Assembly: GCA_016214445.1 (NCBI GenBank)
Contig: JACROM010000106.1
Coordinates: 1 to 7,641 of the forward strand
Reading direction: 5' to 3'
DNA from: Microcaldota archaeon
Lineage (GTDB): Archaea; Micrarchaeota; Micrarchaeia; Norongarragalinales; Norongarragalinaceae
Length of the DNA: 7,641 nt
In this document: one piece after another, positions 5,273 to 7,641 of the stretch
Layout of the letters: each line of letters starts with the position of its first letter
How positions within the stretch are numbered: the first letter of the stretch is position 1
Translations under genes and position numbers: made by a program
Notes under the pieces: model-generated
Databases searched by the model: none
What the model saw: the letters and a program-made list of their open reading frames with translations, nothing else
What the model was told of the DNA's origin: nothing

Positions 5273-6009
5273 TTTACGAACTGCACCCCTGTTGGCCTGC
5301 GTATCGCGACTGAAGGCATGAGGTTCCGCGCGACCATTGCAAGTTCCACAAGCGTGCTGTTTGGGGTTGCAGGAATCTTGGAGTACTCCGGGTCCAAAAG
5401 CGCATTGTCTGGTTGGAACTGCTGCAGGACGAAAAGGTCGCAGAACTTGGAGACGTAGGAAGCGATGCTCTCCACCACTTCAGCTGAATCGTTCTTGCCG
5501 GACACCACTGTGAGCCTGATTTCCTTGAAAACAGGATACTGGGTTGCTTCCGCGAAGGCAAGCGTCTTGAGCACCTGCATCAACGCAAGGTCGCCGTTCA
5601 CCCCGGTGATTTCACCGTAAGCTTGCGGCTCGAGCTTTGTTTTCACGTCTATGCAAATGTAGTCGAGCCACGGCAAAATGGAACGGACGCTTTCCGGAAA
5701 ATGCCCGGATGTCTCCGCCTTGGTCCGTATGCCCGCGTTCTTGAGTATCCTGCACAATTCTGCAAGGGCGTTGGCCTGAAAGAACGGCTCGCCGCCCTTG
5801 AAAGAAACTGCCTGCACCCCGGAACGGCTAAGGAAGAAAGCGGCCAACTCGGCCACCTTCTGTTCGCCGCAAGTCTTGGTGGTCACCAAATCAGCCAGAT
5901 AACAGTAGCCGCAACTCAGGGGGCACCCGCCGAGATAGACTACCTCGGTAAGGTAGGGCTCGAACTCGTCCTTGCTTTCAGAAATTATGCTTGAGAAACG
6001 GATGTTCAT
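5269..6009 (-). CDS. Radical SAM protein, NrdG / pyruvate-formate-lyase-activase-like
   Basis: 246-residue radical SAM enzyme. GGCPLSCGYCYLAD carries the Cx3Cx2C cluster motif (C29, C33, C36) that binds the 4Fe-4S cluster and SAM. FKGGEP (70-75) is the SAM-contacting GGE motif, and the chain then follows the half-barrel pattern (RTKAETSGH, LDYICIDVKT, FKEIRLTVVSG). This is the short activase layout without an auxiliary ferredoxin domain, as in proteins annotated as anaerobic ribonucleotide reductase activating proteins. No class III reductase lies in the window, so the partner is unknown. ATG 6009 is chosen over the longer frame start at 6090 because GGAGG (6021-6017) sits seven bases upstream and the conserved sequence begins here. 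It overlaps nucS by 4 bp. The long, folded leader with an upstream ORF hints at post-transcriptional control. Confidence 0.9.
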   Translation of the reverse strand: MNIRFSSIISESKDEFEPYLTEVVYLGGCPLSCGYCYLADLVTTKTCGEQKVAELAAFFLSRSGVQAVSFKGGEPFFQANALAELCRILKNAGIRTKAETSGHFPESVRSILPWLDYICIDVKTKLEPQAYGEITGVNGDLALMQVLKTLAFAEATQYPVFKEIRLTVVSGKNDSAEVVESIASYVSKFCDLFVLQQFQPDNALLDPEYSKIPATPNSTLVELAMVARNLMPSVAIRRPTGVQFVK

Positions 6010-6155
6010 TTTGAGTCCTCCGTAGGAAGGGGGGATGCTTCCCAGGGTATCCGTAGATTCCGCGAGGAATCGAGGAGACAACAAGCGCAAGCTTGCTGTA
6101 GCGGGGGGAAACCTTGGTTTCCACCCAAGACGCTGCTGGAAAAGCGGATGTTCAT
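5989..6155. repeat. Imperfect 21-bp direct repeat of the radical SAM gene start
   Basis: Bases 5989-6009 and 6135-6155 match at 18 of 21 positions, both containing ATGAACATCCG on the minus strand. The copies are 146 bases apart, so the reading frames differ. They flank a hairpin-rich segment. Confidence 0.75.
6006..6155 (-). CDS. 49-codon upstream ORF in the radical SAM leader
   Basis: Starts at ATG 6155 and stops at a TGA that overlaps the radical SAM ATG (ATGA). It begins MNIRFSS, the same seven residues as the real gene, then diverges; it contains a CACC cysteine cluster and many Pro/Ser. The start context has no Shine-Dalgarno site. It may be a leader peptide coupling translation, or only the remnant of a partial duplication. 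There is no family resemblance. Confidence 0.35.
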   Translation of the reverse strand: MNIRFSSSVLGGNQGFPPLQQACACCLLDSSRNLRIPWEASPLPTEDSK

Positions 6156-6191
6156 ACGTTGAGATAGTCTACAGACTGGTAGAAAATGCTT
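6010..6191 (-). promoter_or_regulatory. Structured 5' leader of the radical SAM-nucS operon
   Basis: From the predicted start near 6191 to the ATG at 6009. Inverted repeats: AGTCT-AC-AGACT (6166-6177); GGAAACC-TT-GGTTTCC (6107-6122), extendable by GGG/CCC (6104-6106, 6124-6126) with a bulged A; GCAAGCTTGC (6087-6096); GATTCC-GCGA-GGAATC (6056-6071); and GGAAG/CTTCC-type pairing at about 6025-6043, next to the GGAGG ribosome site. I recognise no known riboswitch class. Confidence 0.45.
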
Positions 6192-6212
6192 TTGGCTGCC
6201 GCACAAAAACCC

Positions 6213-6220
6213 CTTATAAG
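6213..6220. promoter_or_regulatory. Palindromic TATA box CTTATAAG shared by divergent genes
   Basis: An 8-bp perfect palindrome matching the archaeal TATA consensus on both strands. The centre is 25-26 bases before the coiled-coil gene ATG (6242), predicting a leaderless mRNA to the right and a start near 6191 for the radical SAM operon to the left. Confidence 0.65.
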
Positions 6221-6241
6221 ACCAAAAACACTAATCTCAAC

Positions 6242-7408
6242 ATGGTCTTCAGCAAAGCAATTGAAAAGTTCAAAACCATTGTCAGCAGGAAACAAGAAGC
6301 ACCGAAGGCAATAGAGGACAAAAGCATTGAAGAGAAAAAGAAAAGGCTGGAAAGCGAAGCCGAAACAAAAGCCAGGGAAATAGTTCCGGAAATAATGAAG
6401 CACTCTAAACTGTTGAAACACTCCATCCGCGCAGTGGCGAACAAGCAGATAGAGAAGGAAATGCAGTTCTACAAGATAGCAGCTGAACACCAGCGCGCGT
6501 TCGGTTCAAGGATGGATTCGATACAGCGCCAGCTGGAAGCGCTCGAGTTCCCGCAGGACTACGCGGGCATGGTCGCGGCCCAGGGAAAGCTAGCTGAACT
6601 GCTTACAGCCGCAAACAAGACAGTGGTAAACAACCGATATGTCTACGCTTTCTTCGAAAAGGAACTGAAGGAGTTCAACCAGAGCATGAAAAGCCTGCTG
6701 GAGCTGAACCAGAAACTCGCGGAAACACTCGGGCCCGCATACGCGTTCAGGCAAAAGATTGTGGTGATTGAAGCAGAAAGGAAGAAAATAACCGGAATAG
6801 GGGAAAAACGGGATTTCTTGCGGAACCAAATGGAAGGCGCAAAGGAGAACGAAGGGAAACTCGTCACGGAGAAAAACGGGCTCCTGAAGAACTGGAATGA
6901 GGAGGAATACGCCGAAGCAAGCGAAGGGCTTGAAAATGCAATTGCGGAAAACAAAAACGCGGAAGGCGCGTTCCAAAGCTTTCTCGGTTCAATCGAGGGC
7001 AAACTCAAGAAGTACGCGCACGGCAGGGAAAAAGGGGCTTACGCGGCAACAGCAGAAAGGTACCTGCATGACGCAAAGGCGTTCATCGGAGACAGCGAAG
7101 AGGGAAGCAGCGAAATCCCGAGGCTTTTCGGGGTGCTGCTGGAAAAAAACGAAATCCAGGAGTACGAATCCAGAAAAACGGAATGGGTCGAACGGCTGAA
7201 AAAAGCAAGGGGAGAACTCGCCGCGAGGGAACAAAACCTCAGGCAGATGGAATCAAAGAAAGGCATTCTCCGCTCCATCCAACAGTCCATTGACGCTGCG
7301 CGGCAGGAAAAGGAACTCCTGGAAAAGAAGATAGCGGAGCTTGACGGGGAGCGCAAGAGGAAGGAAGACGAGCTGGCTGAAGAGGAGAAAAGGGTTCTGG
7401 AGAATTAA
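6242..7408 (+). CDS. Coiled-coil protein of unknown function
   Basis: 388 residues, almost entirely Lys/Glu/Gln/Ala-rich helix with heptad-like hydrophobics. Coiled-coil stretches are obvious at about 30-65, 140-275 and 325-388 (for example the C-terminal KELLEKKIAELDGERKRKEDELAEEEKR). Two less charged stretches, about 105-145 (EFPQDYAGMVAAQ..., NNRYVYAFFEKELKEF) and 275-315 (AYAATAERYLHDAKAF...), may be small folded insertions. There is no signal peptide or membrane segment, so it is probably cytoplasmic. A structural, chromosome-associated or scaffold role is possible, but nothing shows which. ATG 6242 is chosen over the upstream start at 6035 because of the TATA box 25 bases before it and because the longer N-terminus lies in the opposing leader. 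It is transcribed alone. A T-rich tract (7419-7428) follows the stop. Confidence 0.85.
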   Translation: MVFSKAIEKFKTIVSRKQEAPKAIEDKSIEEKKKRLESEAETKAREIVPEIMKHSKLLKHSIRAVANKQIEKEMQFYKIAAEHQRAFGSRMDSIQRQLEALEFPQDYAGMVAAQGKLAELLTAANKTVVNNRYVYAFFEKELKEFNQSMKSLLELNQKLAETLGPAYAFRQKIVVIEAERKKITGIGEKRDFLRNQMEGAKENEGKLVTEKNGLLKNWNEEEYAEASEGLENAIAENKNAEGAFQSFLGSIEGKLKKYAHGREKGAYAATAERYLHDAKAFIGDSEEGSSEIPRLFGVLLEKNEIQEYESRKTEWVERLKKARGELAAREQNLRQMESKKGILRSIQQSIDAARQEKELLEKKIAELDGERKRKEDELAEEEKRVLEN

Positions 7409-7544
7409 GACGGTTAGCTTTATTTTAGGAGAAGACACACGACGTAAGGAAACCACATACGGGACAATTTCTTGCTGTTCAATTACCTCGGGCTATCTTT
7501 ACTCATCTATCGCATTTTAATTATTTGCCTCTGTAGAATGAGTT
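7409..7544. other. Intergenic region with promoter of the right-edge gene
   Basis: No gene is seen. T-rich GCTTTATTTTA (7418-7428) could end the coiled-coil transcript. TTTTAATTATT (7515-7525) is a TATA candidate centred about 25 bases before ATG 7545. Confidence 0.5.
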
Positions 7545-7566
7545 ATGACGACCAATCCTACAGAGG
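7528..7566. promoter_or_regulatory. 9-bp inverted repeat around the start of the right-edge gene (operator candidate)
   Basis: CCTCTGTAG (7528-7536) and CTACAGAGG (7558-7566) are exact inverted copies, 21 bases apart. One arm lies between the TATA candidate and the start, the other inside the first codons. A dimeric repressor bound here would block initiation; an RNA hairpin is less likely because the mRNA should begin near 7545. Confidence 0.5.
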
Positions 7567-7641
7567 AAATAACTAATGTAGTTTTTAGCTTCTTTGCGGG
7601 TTTTAAGCCTTTGTTTTCCGCGGCTGAATACGAGAACCTTG
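7545..7641 (+). CDS. N-terminal part of a gene of unknown function (runs off window)
   Basis: ATG 7545 opens 32 codons with no stop to the window end: MTTNPTEEITNVVFSFFAGF followed by KPLFSAAEYENL. A TATA-like TTTTAATTATT lies about 25 bases upstream and there is no Shine-Dalgarno site, so it is a leaderless candidate like other genes here. An ATG at 7538 reads only 12 codons. Too short to identify. Confidence 0.5.
   Translation, partial: MTTNPTEEITNVVFSFFAGFKPLFSAAEYENL

Noticed and set aside
6035..7408. Longer 457-residue form of the coiled-coil protein
   Set aside because: The first 69 residues lie in the leader of the divergent operon and upstream of the TATA box at 6213-6220; they do not resemble the helical remainder.
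1..7641. CRISPR array, insertion sequence or integrase attachment site
   Set aside because: No regularly spaced repeats, transposase or integrase reading frames were seen. The tRNA 3' end is not duplicated elsewhere in the window.

Overview
The window looks archaeal. It carries a NucS/EndoMS-type endonuclease, a free-standing AlaX-type editing protein, a tRNA that only folds correctly after removal of two bulge-helix-bulge introns, and several TATA-like boxes about 25-28 bases from a start codon with no Shine-Dalgarno site, which means leaderless mRNAs. Genes are densely packed with short overlaps. The compact style and the DUF-like coiled-coil and HEPN-like genes would fit a small-genome (for example DPANN-type) archaeon, but that placement is an inference.

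Layout, left to right. Positions 1-2488 hold a three-gene minus-strand operon: extended-SDR epimerase/dehydratase (promoter-proximal), class II histone-deacetylase-like hydrolase, and an AlaX alanyl-tRNA editing protein cut off by the window edge. The genes overlap by a few bases. The hydrolase has no ATG, GTG or TTG at its expected start. Positions 2552-2878 (minus) are the most notable part: a tRNA-Leu(CAA) split into three exons by a 58-nt intron at 37/38 and an unusually long, highly folded 183-nt intron in the T loop (59/60). The spliced tRNA would be 86 nt with a perfect 7-bp acceptor stem and A73. A shared TATA-like element near 2906 appears to drive this tRNA leftwards and a leaderless methyltransferase gene rightwards.

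Positions 2933-3894 (plus) hold a class I SAM methyltransferase followed by a small basic protein. Both are richer in A+T and AAA codons than their neighbours. Converging on them is a minus-strand HEPN-like gene (about 3871-4342) whose C-terminus is only coherent if one extra base is skipped near 3950. The gap 4343-4522 holds hairpins, including a perfect 14-bp inverted repeat downstream of nucS.

Positions 4523-6009 (minus) are a radical SAM activase-like gene and nucS, overlapping by 4 bp (GTGA). The radical SAM gene has a roughly 180-nt leader with several hairpins and a 49-codon upstream ORF whose first 21 bases are an 18/21 copy of the real gene start. A palindromic TATA box (CTTATAAG, 6213-6220) sits between this operon and a divergent, leaderless coiled-coil protein gene (6242-7408). 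The right edge contains the start of another leaderless gene (7545 on) whose promoter and start codon are bracketed by a 9-bp inverted repeat that looks like an operator.

As a group the genes concern translation quality control (tRNA-Leu, AlaX), mismatch repair (NucS), radical-enzyme activation and sugar-nucleotide type chemistry. No mobile element, CRISPR array or complete defence system is visible.
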